Source of the DNA: Eubacterium plexicaudatum ASF492
GTDB lineage: Bacteria > Bacillota > Clostridia > Lachnospirales > Lachnospiraceae
Assembly: GCF_000364225.2 (NCBI RefSeq)
Contig: NZ_AQFT02000001.1
Coordinates: forward strand, 5,692,501-5,756,500
Direction: 5' to 3'
DNA: 64,000 bases
The translations under genes and the position numbers were made by a program. The notes under the pieces were generated by a model. That model worked only from the letters and a program-made list of their open reading frames with translations. It had not been told where the DNA came from and made no database searches. Of the stretch, positions 11,890 to 20,515 are shown in pieces (positions within the stretch are counted from its first letter, which is position 1; every line of letters starts with the position of its first letter).

Positions 11890-12107
11890 TTCATTACCTC
11901 CTTTGTCCGGCAGCAGACCGGATGGCGCTGCCGCCTTGTTTTTGTGTTCGTGTATCTATGTTAACAGGAAACGGGAGGGTGTGCAGGTTTTTGCACAAAC
12001 TGTAAATATTTCGCATAAATTGTATTTGATATGTATATTTTTTATAAAAAATAGTACATAAAATTAGCTAAAATGACGAAAGAATAAAAGAGCAAAAACG
12101 AAAAGGA

Positions 12108-12136
12108 TTGTACTGTCACAACAATTCCTTTATAAT
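12108..12136 (+). promoter_or_regulatory. Promoter of the LytTR regulator/kinase operon
   Basis: TTGTAC, a 17-base spacer and TATAAT lie 55 bases before the regulator's start. The rest of the roughly 300-base divergent gap (11890-12191) is AT-rich. I see no further gene in it. Confidence 0.7.
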
Positions 12137-12191
12137 GGGATTCAAATACAGGCGTATTCCTGAACCTGTAACGGCAAAAGGGAGGTGCTTT

Positions 12192-12899
12192 ATGATAAGA
12201 ATAGCCATTGTGGAAGATGATGAACTGTATGTAGACCAGCTTCGGCAGTATTTGAAGGATTATCAGTCGGAAACAGGTGAGGATTTTGAAATCAAGGCTT
12301 ATCGGGACGGAGACGGCATTACTTCGGATTATAAGGCGCAGTATGACCTGATCTTAATGGATATCCGGATGCGGTTTGTGGACGGCATGACAGCTGCGGA
12401 GGAGATCAGAAAAATGGATTCCGAGGTCATCATTATTTTTATTACGAATATGGCGCAATATGCGATTCGGGGATATGAGGTCGGCGCGCTGGATTATATT
12501 TTAAAGCCGGTGACTTATTTTGCGTTTACGCAGAAAATCGGGCGTGCGATTGCAAGGCTGAAAAAGAAGATACAAAGGCCGGTTGTGATCCGCACGCGGG
12601 ACGGCGTGCTGAGAATGGATGCGGCAGATATTTATTATGTGGAAAGTCAGGCGCATAATCTGATCTATCATACAAAGGACGGTGTATTTGTCGCCAGCGG
12701 CACGATGAAGCAGGCGGAGGAGCTGCTGCAGGGGATGAACTTTTCACGCGGCAATAAAGGGTATCTGATCAATCTGGAGCATGTGGAAGGTGTGCGGGAC
12801 AAATGTGCGGTTGTAAAAGGGGAAAGGCTGCTGATCAGCCGTCCGCGGTCGAGTGTATTTATGCAGGAACTGACGCGGTACTGGAGTGAGGTGGATTGA
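12192..12899 (+). CDS. LytTR-family response regulator
   Basis: A 235-residue cytoplasmic regulator with a receiver domain (about 1-120: acidic pair EDDE near residue 8, phospho-acceptor Asp in LILMDIRM, then IIFITNMAQYAIRGYEVGALDYILKP). A C-terminal LytTR DNA-binding domain follows (about 135-235: VVIRTRDGVLRMDAADIYYVES to RGNKGYLINLEHV). The start at 12192 is chosen because GGAGG stands nine bases before it. It overlaps no gene but is followed after one base by the kinase, so the two form an operon. LytTR regulators paired with HPK10 kinases (AgrA, ComE, BlpR) commonly respond to secreted peptides, which fits the peptide genes further downstream. Confidence 0.92.
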   Translation: MIRIAIVEDDELYVDQLRQYLKDYQSETGEDFEIKAYRDGDGITSDYKAQYDLILMDIRMRFVDGMTAAEEIRKMDSEVIIIFITNMAQYAIRGYEVGALDYILKPVTYFAFTQKIGRAIARLKKKIQRPVVIRTRDGVLRMDAADIYYVESQAHNLIYHTKDGVFVASGTMKQAEELLQGMNFSRGNKGYLINLEHVEGVRDKCAVVKGERLLISRPRSSVFMQELTRYWSEVD

Positions 12900-12900
12900 G

Positions 12901-14220
12901 ATGACGGCATATACAATAGAACAAATGCTGCCGGACATACCAAGGCTGTATACGGCGCTGGCGGAATGGCTGGCGTGTGTGGTCTGTATCGTGGAGCAGC
13001 GGCAGCGGTTTGAAAAATGGAAGGTATGTGGGATACTGGGGCTCGCGCTTCCCGTGCAGACGGTTTTTCTTGTATTGACGAAGGGGCAGAGCGGGTTTTT
13101 ATGGTTTTTTTATATGGCGGTTGCCCTGTTTTTTATGTATTTGCTGATCTGGGGATGTACGGACAGCAATGCGCCCGATGCGGCATACCATTGTATCCGG
13201 GCGTTTGTTATGGCGGAGTTTGCTGCGTCGCTGGAATGGCAGCTGTATTGCTATGGTTATTATAGCTGTGGATTTACCAGGCAATGGCTGTCGGTTTTTC
13301 TTTTGCTTGGCATTTATGGGGTAGTGTATTTTATTTTATGGAAGCTGGGCAGGTAGGTTGCGAGAGGCGGCTATGATCCGGATATTACAGGACGAGAGGT
13401 GTTGTTTGCGGCAGTCATCGGACTGTCTGTGTTTTTGAGCAGCAATCTTGGATTTGTCTATACAAATACGCCGTTTGGCGGCAGGTACCGGGCGGATGTG
13501 TTTAATGTCCGAACGCTGGTTGATCTGGGCGGTCTGGCTATTTTTTATGCCTATCATATCCAACGGCTGCATCTGCGTTCGCAGCAGGATCTTGCACGCA
13601 TGGAGACGATCCTGTTTCATCAGTATGAACAGTACGAGCAGTCACAGGAGACGCTGGAGCTGATCCATTTTAAGTACCATGACCTCAAACACCATATTCA
13701 TGCGCTGCGTGCCGAAGAGAACGCGGATAAGCGGAGCGAATATTTGGATCAGATGGAAGAGGATATTAAGAGCTACGGAGCGCAGCAGCATACGGGCAAT
13801 TCGGTGCTGGATACGCTTTTGACAAGCAAGAGCCTGAATTGCCTGCAGCATGGCATCGAAATGACGATTGTAGCGGATGGGGCGCTGCTGGATTTTATGG
13901 ATGTGATGGATATTTGTTCTATTTTTGGAAATGCGCTGGATAATGCGATTGAATACGAGAAAAAGCTGGAAGATCAGGAAAAGCGCATGATCCATGTGTC
14001 CGTATTTTCGCAGCGGGATTTTCTGATCATACGGATTGAAAACTATTGTGAGCAGCAGTTACAGTTTAAAAAAGAGTTTCCGGTTACAACGAAAGCGCAG
14101 CATCAATTTCATGGGTATGGCTTAAAAAGCGTGCGTCATACCGTACATAAATATGGAGGGGAAGTAGATATCAGCTTAAAAAATAACTGGTTCGGTCTAA
14201 AGATTTTGATTCCTCTGTAA
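12901..14220 (+). CDS. AgrC/ComD-type (HPK10) sensor histidine kinase with an in-frame TAG at codon 152
   Basis: The frame runs 440 codons from ATG 12901 to 14220. It is interrupted only by TAG at 13354-13356, and the reading frame before and after is the same. The N-terminal half has about five to six hydrophobic segments, as in polytopic peptide sensors. The second half has a coiled helix (RSQQDLARMETILFHQYEQY). It also has the H-box FKYHDLKHHIHALR, an N-box in GNALDNAIEYE and a G-box HGYGLKSVRH of the GHKL ATPase fold. This H-box with DxKHH and the late, short ATPase domain are typical of HPK10 kinases. Directly cotranscribed with the LytTR regulator. The TAG could be a C-to-T change of a Gln codon. 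If not read through, the kinase is split between membrane and catalytic parts. Confidence 0.85.
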
Positions 14221-14273
14221 TGGATGGAGCGATATGTTAAATTGTGCATCAAAAGTTTAAGGAGATTTGTAGA

Positions 14274-15287
14274 ATGGATGTATATTATGATGTTAATATG
14301 TGGGGAAAAGGCAGGCACAAAACAAAGCTGACAGCCGTTCCGGTTCGAAAGACTGTTTTTTGGGGGAAAGAACGGCAGGAATTATTTATCCCGGCAGTCT
14401 ATACAGGCAAAGCAGGAGTTGTACTTGATGTATGTGCAAAAATTTCGACGGAGGCTATGGCCGCATTTTTGAAAAAATGGAACAAAGAGCGGCGCATGTC
14501 ATTGAAAACGCCGGAACAACGGGAACAGATTGATGCGGATAACCCAGGCAGCAGAGATTTTCTCATTGAAATGCGCCTGGACGGCGTACCATTGGTTCTG
14601 CGTATGAGCAGCAGTCTGAGATGGTATCCGAAACAGATCATTGGAATGGAAAATGCCGATTCGGTGGAAGAAAACGAATTTCAAAATGATGTTTATGCAG
14701 AGGAATGGATGCATGCTTACGGTTGTGACAGAGAATGCTGCTGGCATTTTTCGCGTCTTACTTACAATTGGGGAGAAGAAAAGATATTGTCTCCGCGGAA
14801 GATAGCATTATCTTTTCGGGCAAATATGGTTTCCGTTGTGGCAGGGCATTTTATGACGGATTTAAGCTGTAACGAAGAGACGGTAAAGGCCGTGCATCCG
14901 GTTACCGGGCAGGAATATACGCTGACACTGCATACATGTGAACAGATGCGGCACAGTTTTGCCGAAATCGGAAAGAAAGGCATTCTTTACCCGGAGCATT
15001 GTCTGATATTGTCTTACGATGTCACACCGGAAATAGACCGGGGTTTGTTGGATATTCGAGACTGTGCGCAGGGTGATCATCCGAAAAAGGAAGACACGGT
15101 CAAAGAAAAGGGAGGAGAAACGGACGGTGCATCTGCAGTGTTTATGGCCGGAAAAAGCGCTATTTTGGAAAGACGGGCAGCGGTGTCTTCCATGCATTTT
15201 GAGCCGGTGCGGCAGGTGCAATGGCGGATTGTATTTGAGGTGAAAGAGAGAGAAGATCTGGAAGTATGTTTTTTAACGGAAGGATGA
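14274..15287 (+). CDS. Conserved hypothetical protein
   Basis: A 337-residue, probably cytoplasmic protein without signal peptide or membrane segment. ATG 14274 is chosen because AAGGAG lies about ten bases upstream. Visible features are a basic N-terminal part and several Cys/Trp-rich spots (YGCDRECCWHFSRLTYNWG near residues 150-170). The C-terminal third is poorly structured and charged. I do not recognise a family. It stands between the kinase gene and the peptide/exporter genes, reads in the same direction and ends 80 bases before a terminator. It may belong to the kinase transcript. Whether it has any role in peptide production is open. Confidence 0.65.
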   Translation: MDVYYDVNMWGKGRHKTKLTAVPVRKTVFWGKERQELFIPAVYTGKAGVVLDVCAKISTEAMAAFLKKWNKERRMSLKTPEQREQIDADNPGSRDFLIEMRLDGVPLVLRMSSSLRWYPKQIIGMENADSVEENEFQNDVYAEEWMHAYGCDRECCWHFSRLTYNWGEEKILSPRKIALSFRANMVSVVAGHFMTDLSCNEETVKAVHPVTGQEYTLTLHTCEQMRHSFAEIGKKGILYPEHCLILSYDVTPEIDRGLLDIRDCAQGDHPKKEDTVKEKGGETDGASAVFMAGKSAILERRAAVSSMHFEPVRQVQWRIVFEVKEREDLEVCFLTEG

Positions 15288-15366
15288 AAAAGGAATTTTA
15301 CCGGAACGGATTCACAAATATGGGTTAGCGTTTGAAGGGAAGAAGGTATTGATTGGATAACGAGGT

Positions 15367-15414
15367 GCAGCATTTCTTTGTCTATGTAATGGAGAACAGG
15401 AATGCTGCTTTTTA
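15367..15414 (+). terminator. Probable terminator
   Basis: Arms GCAGCATTT and GAATGCTGC with a long loop are followed by CTTTTTAT. It separates the kinase/hypothetical unit from the peptide genes. Confidence 0.6.
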
Positions 15415-15495
15415 TGTGCTCCTGTTATGCAACATGCAGGATGGAAACTATAAAATATATTTTGATAAAAATAAATATAAAATTGATAAAAATAC

Positions 15496-15524
15496 TTTAC
15501 TTTTTAAAAGGATTATTATACAAT
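15496..15524 (+). promoter_or_regulatory. Possible promoter of the double-glycine peptide/exporter operon
   Basis: TTTACT, a 17-base spacer and TACAAT precede the first peptide gene by 56 bases in an AT-rich region. The -10 box is the same TACAAT as in the promoter at 25434-25462. The -35 box is weak. Confidence 0.4.
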
Positions 15525-15580
15525 ACAAGTGTCATAGAATAGAAACAATCATATGAAATGTTGTAAAGGAGGCGATTAAA

Positions 15581-15748
15581 ATGAAAACGTGGAAAGATAA
15601 GGATAAGCTTGCAGTGAAAAACAGCAAATGCGAAAAATTGAGTGAAGAAGAAATGAAAAAAGTGTTTGGAAGTGGAAACAGTCAGGTTAGGTATATTTCC
15701 GATGAGTACATACAGGCAAGAATCCTTAAAATGAAAACAGGAGTATAG
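15581..15748 (+). CDS. Double-glycine leader peptide without cysteine (pheromone or bacteriocin precursor)
   Basis: A 55-residue peptide with a strong AAAGGAGG site eight bases before its ATG. The leader contains KLSEEEMKKVFGSG, the classic pattern recognised by C39 peptidases, with cleavage expected after the glycine/serine pair. The predicted mature part (NSQVRYISDEYIQARILKM and a short tail) holds Ser and Thr but no Cys, so it cannot form lanthionine rings by itself. It is the first gene of a likely operon with a second such peptide, the C39 exporter and the S8 protease. Together with the upstream LytTR/HPK10 pair this looks like a ComC/BlpC-type peptide signal. An unmodified bacteriocin is the alternative. 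Confidence 0.75.
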   Translation: MKTWKDKDKLAVKNSKCEKLSEEEMKKVFGSGNSQVRYISDEYIQARILKMKTGV

Positions 15749-15753
15749 TGCAG

Positions 15754-15912
15754 ATGAAAAAGAAGGAAGAAAATGTGTATAAAGAAATGACAGACAGGGA
15801 AATGCAGCATATCCAGGGGAGTGGGAATATGGATGAGACAAACATATCCGAACATAACTTTTCTGCAATTGTTTTAGGGAAGGGGGCAGGGCATAGTGAG
15901 AAAAAAGGTTAA
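15754..15912 (+). CDS. Second double-glycine leader peptide without cysteine
   Basis: A 52-residue peptide starting five bases after the previous stop. The leader includes EMTDREMQHIQGSG, a double-glycine type cleavage site. The remainder (about 28 residues, beginning NMDETNISEHNFSAIVLG) has no Cys and ends in a lysine-rich tail that overlaps the exporter start by 17 bases. The overlap implies translational coupling to LanT. Its function is inferred only from leader type and position. Possibilities are a signal peptide or the partner of an unmodified two-peptide bacteriocin. Confidence 0.7.
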   Translation: MKKKEENVYKEMTDREMQHIQGSGNMDETNISEHNFSAIVLGKGAGHSEKKG

Positions 15913-18065
15913 GTTCGTAGAACAAAGTGAACACAGTGAATGTGGAATTACCTCCGTTACCATGCTCTTAAACTATTTTGGCATTCATGTCTCATTAAAT
16001 TCGTTGCGTGATAAATATGGCGTTCCAAAAGGAGGAAATACACTGTTTCATTTAAAGTCGATTTTTCAGGATTTTGGAATAGCTTCATCAGGGTATAGAG
16101 TGCGGGATCTTGATTTTTTTAAGGAAAACAACAGACCATGCATAGTGTTCTGGGATCATAAACACTACGTTGTTTTTGAACACATGAATTTTAAACATAT
16201 GATCATTGTAGATCCGGCCCAGGGAAGAAAAAAGTATTCGTATAAGGAATTTTCAGAACATTTTTCTAATATGGTGTTGGTTCCAAATGAGATTGACAGA
16301 AAAATTGCAGATGGAATAAATCAGGAAAAAGAAAAAAATGTACTGATAAACTTACTTGCAAATCAGAAATTCAAAATACTTGGCGTGATTTTTTTTCACG
16401 ATCCTGATACAAATATTTGCATTGGGAATACCGGTAATTACGCAAAGGGTAGTAGACAATTATATGATCTTGTCACAGGAAATGACAGTGTCAGAGATTA
16501 TGATCGTGGTAGGAATTATTTTTGGCATGTATTACGTATTGCAGGTAGGCAGGACGTTGATTGTCGCCCATTTTCAAAATTTTTTTGAACGACATTTGAT
16601 GACGCAGTTTATGAAAAAAATTATGGCGCTGCCGCTTAATTTTTTTGTAAATCGTTCAACCGGAGACTTGATTTTCAGATCTAATTTAACTACATATATT
16701 CAGCAGTTATTGAGCAGCCAATTGGTTACTACAGTGATAGACATCGTTTTCGTAGTTGCGTATTTATACCTGATGGTTCGTTATTCTTTGCAGCTTACCA
16801 TTGTTAGCATGGGAGGCATCCTTATTATTGTCGTATCATCCTTTTTGAATACCAGACGATATCAGGCATTGACAGATAAGGAGCTGATCTTACATTCTAA
16901 GGTACATCGGACATTGGTAGAATTATTTGAAGGAATGGAAACGGTAAAATCTATAGGTGCGGAAAAACAGTTTTATGAAGATTGGGAAAAGAATTTCAGC
17001 GAACAGCTGAAAGTACAGATGAGTAAAAACAGGGCAACCGGATTTATAGGAAATATCTCTACAGCAACACAATTTACAATGCCATTAATGATTATTGGCG
17101 TAGGCATTTATGGAATTAGCAGTGGAGCTTTGTCCGTAGGCGAACTGATTAGTTTCAATGCAGTTGCAACAGCTTTTGTTACACCGATCATTACTATTAT
17201 GGGCGCTTTTTCATCTTTGATGTTATTACGTTCTTATTTTGGAAAATTATCAGAAATTTTGGAACAAAAGATAACAACAGACGATGAAAAAGAAACACTA
17301 AGTGAGCCATACAACTCGATTGAATTAAGAAATGTCAGTTTTCAGTACAGCACGTTTGAAAAACCTATATTAAACAATATTAATTTAACGATCGGCAAAA
17401 ACGAAAAAGTTGCGATTGTGGGACCAAGCGGATCGGGAAAGAGTACCTTGGTAAAAGTGCTTTCCGGACTGTATTCCCCATCTGAAGGAGAAGTCCTGCT
17501 GAATGGAAAAAATATGAAGCAATTAAGTCAGAGCACAATACGGGAAAAGGTCAGTATGGTGAATCAGAATCCGGCTATATTTAATATGAGTCTGAGAGAA
17601 AATATTTTGATGAATAAAACCGATGTCAAGGATGAGCTTTTTCATAAGGCCGTAGATGATGCACGGGTAGATGAAATCATACAAACATTGCCAATGGGAT
17701 ATGAAACGCTGATATCGGAAGGTGGAATGAATCTCTCCGGCGGACAGATGCAAAGGATAGCGATTGCACGTGCAATTGTGAATCAACCGGAATTAATGGT
17801 TATGGATGAGCCTACCAGTGCATTGGATAATATTTCTGAAAATTATATTATGAACAGAGTCAAAGAATATGATTTCCCTTGTATTGTAGTATCGCACAGA
17901 TTAAACACGATTCAGCATTTTGACAGAGTGATCGTGATGTATCAGGGGAATATCGTTGAAGAGGGTTCACATGATGAACTGATGAAAAAGCAGGGATTAT
18001 ACAGTTATATATATAGCGGTAATCTTAATATTAATAAATGGAGAGGAGAACAGGCAGTTGGGTAA
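15896..18065 (+). CDS. lanT: LanT: C39-peptidase ABC exporter (frameshift at T8, 16389-16396)
   Basis: Peptidase-containing ABC transporters remove double-glycine leaders and export the peptide across the membrane. The N-terminal C39 domain (about 1-140) shows the catalytic Cys in EHSECGITS, His in HKHYVVFEH and Asp in VDPAQG. Membrane segments follow (about 165-440), then the ATPase domain with Walker A GPSGSGKST, signature LSGGQMQ and Walker B LMVMDEPTSALD. The frame breaks at a run of eight T; one more T gives IFFTILIQIFALGIP and joins the rest, so the intended protein is about 723 residues. Start GTG 15896 overlaps the preceding peptide gene. The end overlaps the S8 protease start by 8 bases. 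It is the only exporter in the window and may serve all precursors here. Confidence 0.9.
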
Positions 18066-19413
18066 AAAGATTAAAGTATTGGTAATCGGATTGATTTTAA
18101 CAATGATGACTGCAAGTACGGTCTTTGCAGACACAACAAGAGAAGAACACGAAGGAAACGGTCTGGATTTGCTTTTGAAATCCGGTGATACAATGGAACA
18201 AGTGGAACAGGCAATCAGTCAAATTTCACCTGACATCACATTATCATGGATTCCGGAAATTGCATGCATTCATTTAGAATTGCCAGCATCGGTGGATAAG
18301 GAGGAGATTATCAGTCATGAACGTATTCGGCCGTTTATTTCTGCAAAAGGGAATCTGCCGGATATATCCGCTCCACTGAATCCATTAAACAGCATCGATT
18401 TAAACAATGTTGCTGCTGTGGGAGACAGTCGGTTTCGCTCACAGATGACGGATGAGGAGCTGTTTGACGCTATGGCCTGGCATGTGGATGAAATAACCGA
18501 TCATAGAATGTCATTAGATATTGCAAAAGGAGATGGGGCAAGAATTGCGTTGATTGACAGCGGTGTAGATGTTGAGCATCCTATTCTGAAAGGAAAGATT
18601 AATATGGAAGATTCCTGTTCTTATGTATCAGATGAAGTCGGTATTGCAGATTATCATGGACATGGAACGGGTGTAGCGGGTATCCTTACACAGGTTGCGC
18701 CGCAAGCCGAAATAACAGTCTATAAAGTGATTGGAGAAGAAACAGGTGAATCAGACTGGACGATCCGTGCGGTGATTCAGGCGGCAAATGATGGTAATCA
18801 CATTATTAATATGAGTCTTGGCACATATAAATGTGAAGATGTGGAAAGTGAATTATTAACAATCGAAGCGTTTCAGAGAGCGATCGAATATGCCCAAACA
18901 AAAAATTGTATAGTGGTTGCCTCTGCAGGAAATAAAAGTCTTGATCTTGATCAGTATTATGAGACAGAGCATAAAAAACATTTACCTGGCGGTGTGGAAC
19001 AGTGCATTACAGTTTCTTCCGTAATGGAAAATGCTTTGGCATCCTATAGTAATTTTGGGATGAATATTGATTTGTGCGCACCTGGAGGAGATCTGGTTTA
19101 TGTGGATGGCGCGCTGGATTTGAGTAAGTGGATTTATTGCCTTTATCCAACAAATAAAGATAATGGCTTATCGTCGTTGGATGTACCGCAAGGGTATAGT
19201 TTTTCATATGGAACAAGCTTTGCAGCTCCGGCAGTTTCGGCAGGTCTTGCGGATATTTTATCTTACTATATCGAAAAAGGACAGGATGTTTCTATGAATC
19301 AGATCATGGAGGATATGATGCGTGGGGCAGAGGATATTGGAGCAGTTGGTAAAGATATTTATTTTGGAGTGGGAGAGGTTCAGTTATATCAGTCTCTTCA
19401 TACGTTAAAGTAA
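18058..19413 (+). CDS. lanP: LanP-like secreted subtilisin (S8) leader protease
   Basis: A 451-residue S8 serine protease starting at TTG 18058, supported by GGAGAGGAG upstream and by the overlap with lanT. It has a signal peptide (KKIKVLVIGLILTMM to VFAD), a propeptide (about 30-150) and the catalytic triad Asp in ALIDSGVD, His in DYHGHGTGVAG and Ser in YGTSFAAPAVSAG. The oxyanion Asn is in VASAGNKS. Extracellular proteases of this kind (CylA, LicP) perform the second cut of two-component lanthipeptides, removing a short hexapeptide ending in Glu after LanT has cut at the double glycine. Four precursors here carry such a hexapeptide (GDVSPE, GDMEGE twice, GDTTPE), which supports this role. 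Confidence 0.88.
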   Translation: MGKKIKVLVIGLILTMMTASTVFADTTREEHEGNGLDLLLKSGDTMEQVEQAISQISPDITLSWIPEIACIHLELPASVDKEEIISHERIRPFISAKGNLPDISAPLNPLNSIDLNNVAAVGDSRFRSQMTDEELFDAMAWHVDEITDHRMSLDIAKGDGARIALIDSGVDVEHPILKGKINMEDSCSYVSDEVGIADYHGHGTGVAGILTQVAPQAEITVYKVIGEETGESDWTIRAVIQAANDGNHIINMSLGTYKCEDVESELLTIEAFQRAIEYAQTKNCIVVASAGNKSLDLDQYYETEHKKHLPGGVEQCITVSSVMENALASYSNFGMNIDLCAPGGDLVYVDGALDLSKWIYCLYPTNKDNGLSSLDVPQGYSFSYGTSFAAPAVSAGLADILSYYIEKGQDVSMNQIMEDMMRGAEDIGAVGKDIYFGVGEVQLYQSLHTLK

Positions 19414-19463
19414 TTACAAATTAGCAGAAGGGGTCGGGCATGATCCCTTCTGCTAATTTGTAA
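19414..19463 (+). terminator. Stem-loop after lanP
   Basis: An 18-bp inverted repeat beginning TTACAAATTAGCAGAAGG, with its complement ending at 19463, directly follows the lanP stop. The T-run afterwards is weak on the plus strand, so termination efficiency is uncertain. Confidence 0.55.
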
Positions 19464-19701
19464 TAAAAATATTGATTTTTTTATTACAATTGTATATGAT
19501 AATAGAAAGAAAAATAAGAACATCTAATGCTGATATCGTATTTTTGATGTCCCTTGTATTTAAAGTAGCTGAGTTATGCCCAAATCCTTTGATACATGAA
19601 TGCTTTTTCAATATGAAAAATATTATTTACAAAAAGAGTAGAAAATGTTACAATAGAAGATGTTTTACAGGGGACAGAAAATGATGGAGGTGTATAAGTA
19701 T

Positions 19702-19926
19702 ATGGCAGTAAAGAAATATAAAATAATAGATACACAGATACACGTCTGGCGGGCAAAAAAAAGGATGACTCAGCAGGAACTTGCAAATCTTGCGGGGGTA
19801 TCCAGACAAACAATTATGCAATTGGAGAAAAATAAGTACAATCCTTCACTAATTTTAGCGTATGCAATTTCTCAGATATTAGAAGCGGATATAAAAGAAT
19901 TATTTATTTTTGATAAGGGGGACTAA
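19702..19926 (+). CDS. Small XRE-family transcriptional regulator
   Basis: A 74-residue protein that is almost entirely one helix-turn-helix domain (VWRAKKRMTQQELANLAGVSRQTIMQLEKNKYNPS), ending ADIKELFIFDKGD. It belongs to the YozG-like short XRE group. ATG 19702 is chosen over upstream ATGs because GGAGG lies about eleven bases before it. It is followed after two bases by a small membrane protein, a pairing often seen for this group. A role in lanthipeptide control is possible by position only. Confidence 0.88.
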   Translation: MAVKKYKIIDTQIHVWRAKKRMTQQELANLAGVSRQTIMQLEKNKYNPSLILAYAISQILEADIKELFIFDKGD

Positions 19927-19928
19927 AT

Positions 19929-20246
19929 ATGTTTGAAATTATTAATAATCTTACACATAGTCGTATGTTGTTTAAAATGGGAGTAGTTTTTACTGTTGTA
20001 TTCACTACATTATTATTAATATTACTATTTGTAAAGACCTCTCGTGATGAGAGAGGTAGAGCCATTATTGGAAAAGCAAGCATTTTATCTACAATTACGT
20101 TTATAGTGTTTGTAAATATTTTTGCAAAGATATCTTCTTATATAGAAATAGATTATTTTTCAACAGCGAATATTGTTCAATGGATTTACAATATCGTTAT
20201 TATGATCGAGGTTTTTGCAATTGTGATATATAAGAAAATTAGCTGA
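19929..20246 (+). CDS. Small three-helix membrane protein, partner of the XRE regulator
   Basis: A 105-residue protein with hydrophobic segments at about 17-38, 55-72 and 83-100, and a polar KTSRDERGRA loop. It directly follows the XRE gene and precedes a terminator, so the two form a bicistronic unit. No family is recognised with confidence. Such two-gene units often sense membrane state. Immunity to a lanthipeptide is another possibility, as no LanFEG transporter is visible in the window. Confidence 0.7.
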   Translation: MFEIINNLTHSRMLFKMGVVFTVVFTTLLLILLFVKTSRDERGRAIIGKASILSTITFIVFVNIFAKISSYIEIDYFSTANIVQWIYNIVIMIEVFAIVIYKKIS

Positions 20247-20277
20247 AAGTGTATTTTCGGGATCAAATAATAATTAG

Positions 20278-20318
20278 AATAAAACCTCCGTTCTGAGAAT
20301 GGAAGTTTTATTCTTGAT
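20278..20318. terminator. Terminator after the XRE/membrane pair
   Basis: Stem GAATAAAACCTCC/GGAAGTTTTATTC with a ten-base loop (one mismatch), followed by TTGATTT. It lies between convergent genes and can act in both directions. Confidence 0.7.
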
Positions 20319-20338
20319 TTAAATTAATAATAATATTA

Positions 20339-20515
20339 TTACGGTTCCGAACAAAATCCTAGTTCGGTAAGCCATGTAAAGCAACTAGGTAAATTGTCAT
20401 TTGACAGGAATAAAGTCTCAATATTACTATTTTCAAACGAGTCGTCTATAAAACTATTATGTTTTTTGGAATTTCCCAAATTTTTAAGAATGTTATCTAA
20501 TGTAATTGGTTCCAT
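20339..20515 (-). CDS. Candidate lanthipeptide precursor downstream of the broken lanM
   Basis: A 58-residue peptide on the minus strand. A GGAGGG site six bases upstream fixes the start at MEPITLDN rather than the longer frame. The N-terminal 40 residues are acidic and helix-prone, as in LanM leaders, but there is no double-glycine motif. The last part contains LPSCFTWLTELGFCSEP with two Cys, each having Ser or Thr within ring distance. It is placed 108 bases after the stop of the IS-split lanM gene on the same strand. It could be that enzyme's substrate, or a small unrelated protein. The absence of a GG-type cleavage site lowers confidence. Confidence 0.5.
   Translation of the reverse strand: MEPITLDNILKNLGNSKKHNSFIDDSFENSNIETLFLSNDNLPSCFTWLTELGFCSEP

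Noticed and set aside
15353..15556. 68-codon frame before the first GG peptide
   Set aside because: It runs through a terminator and the promoter region, has no ribosome site and has random composition.
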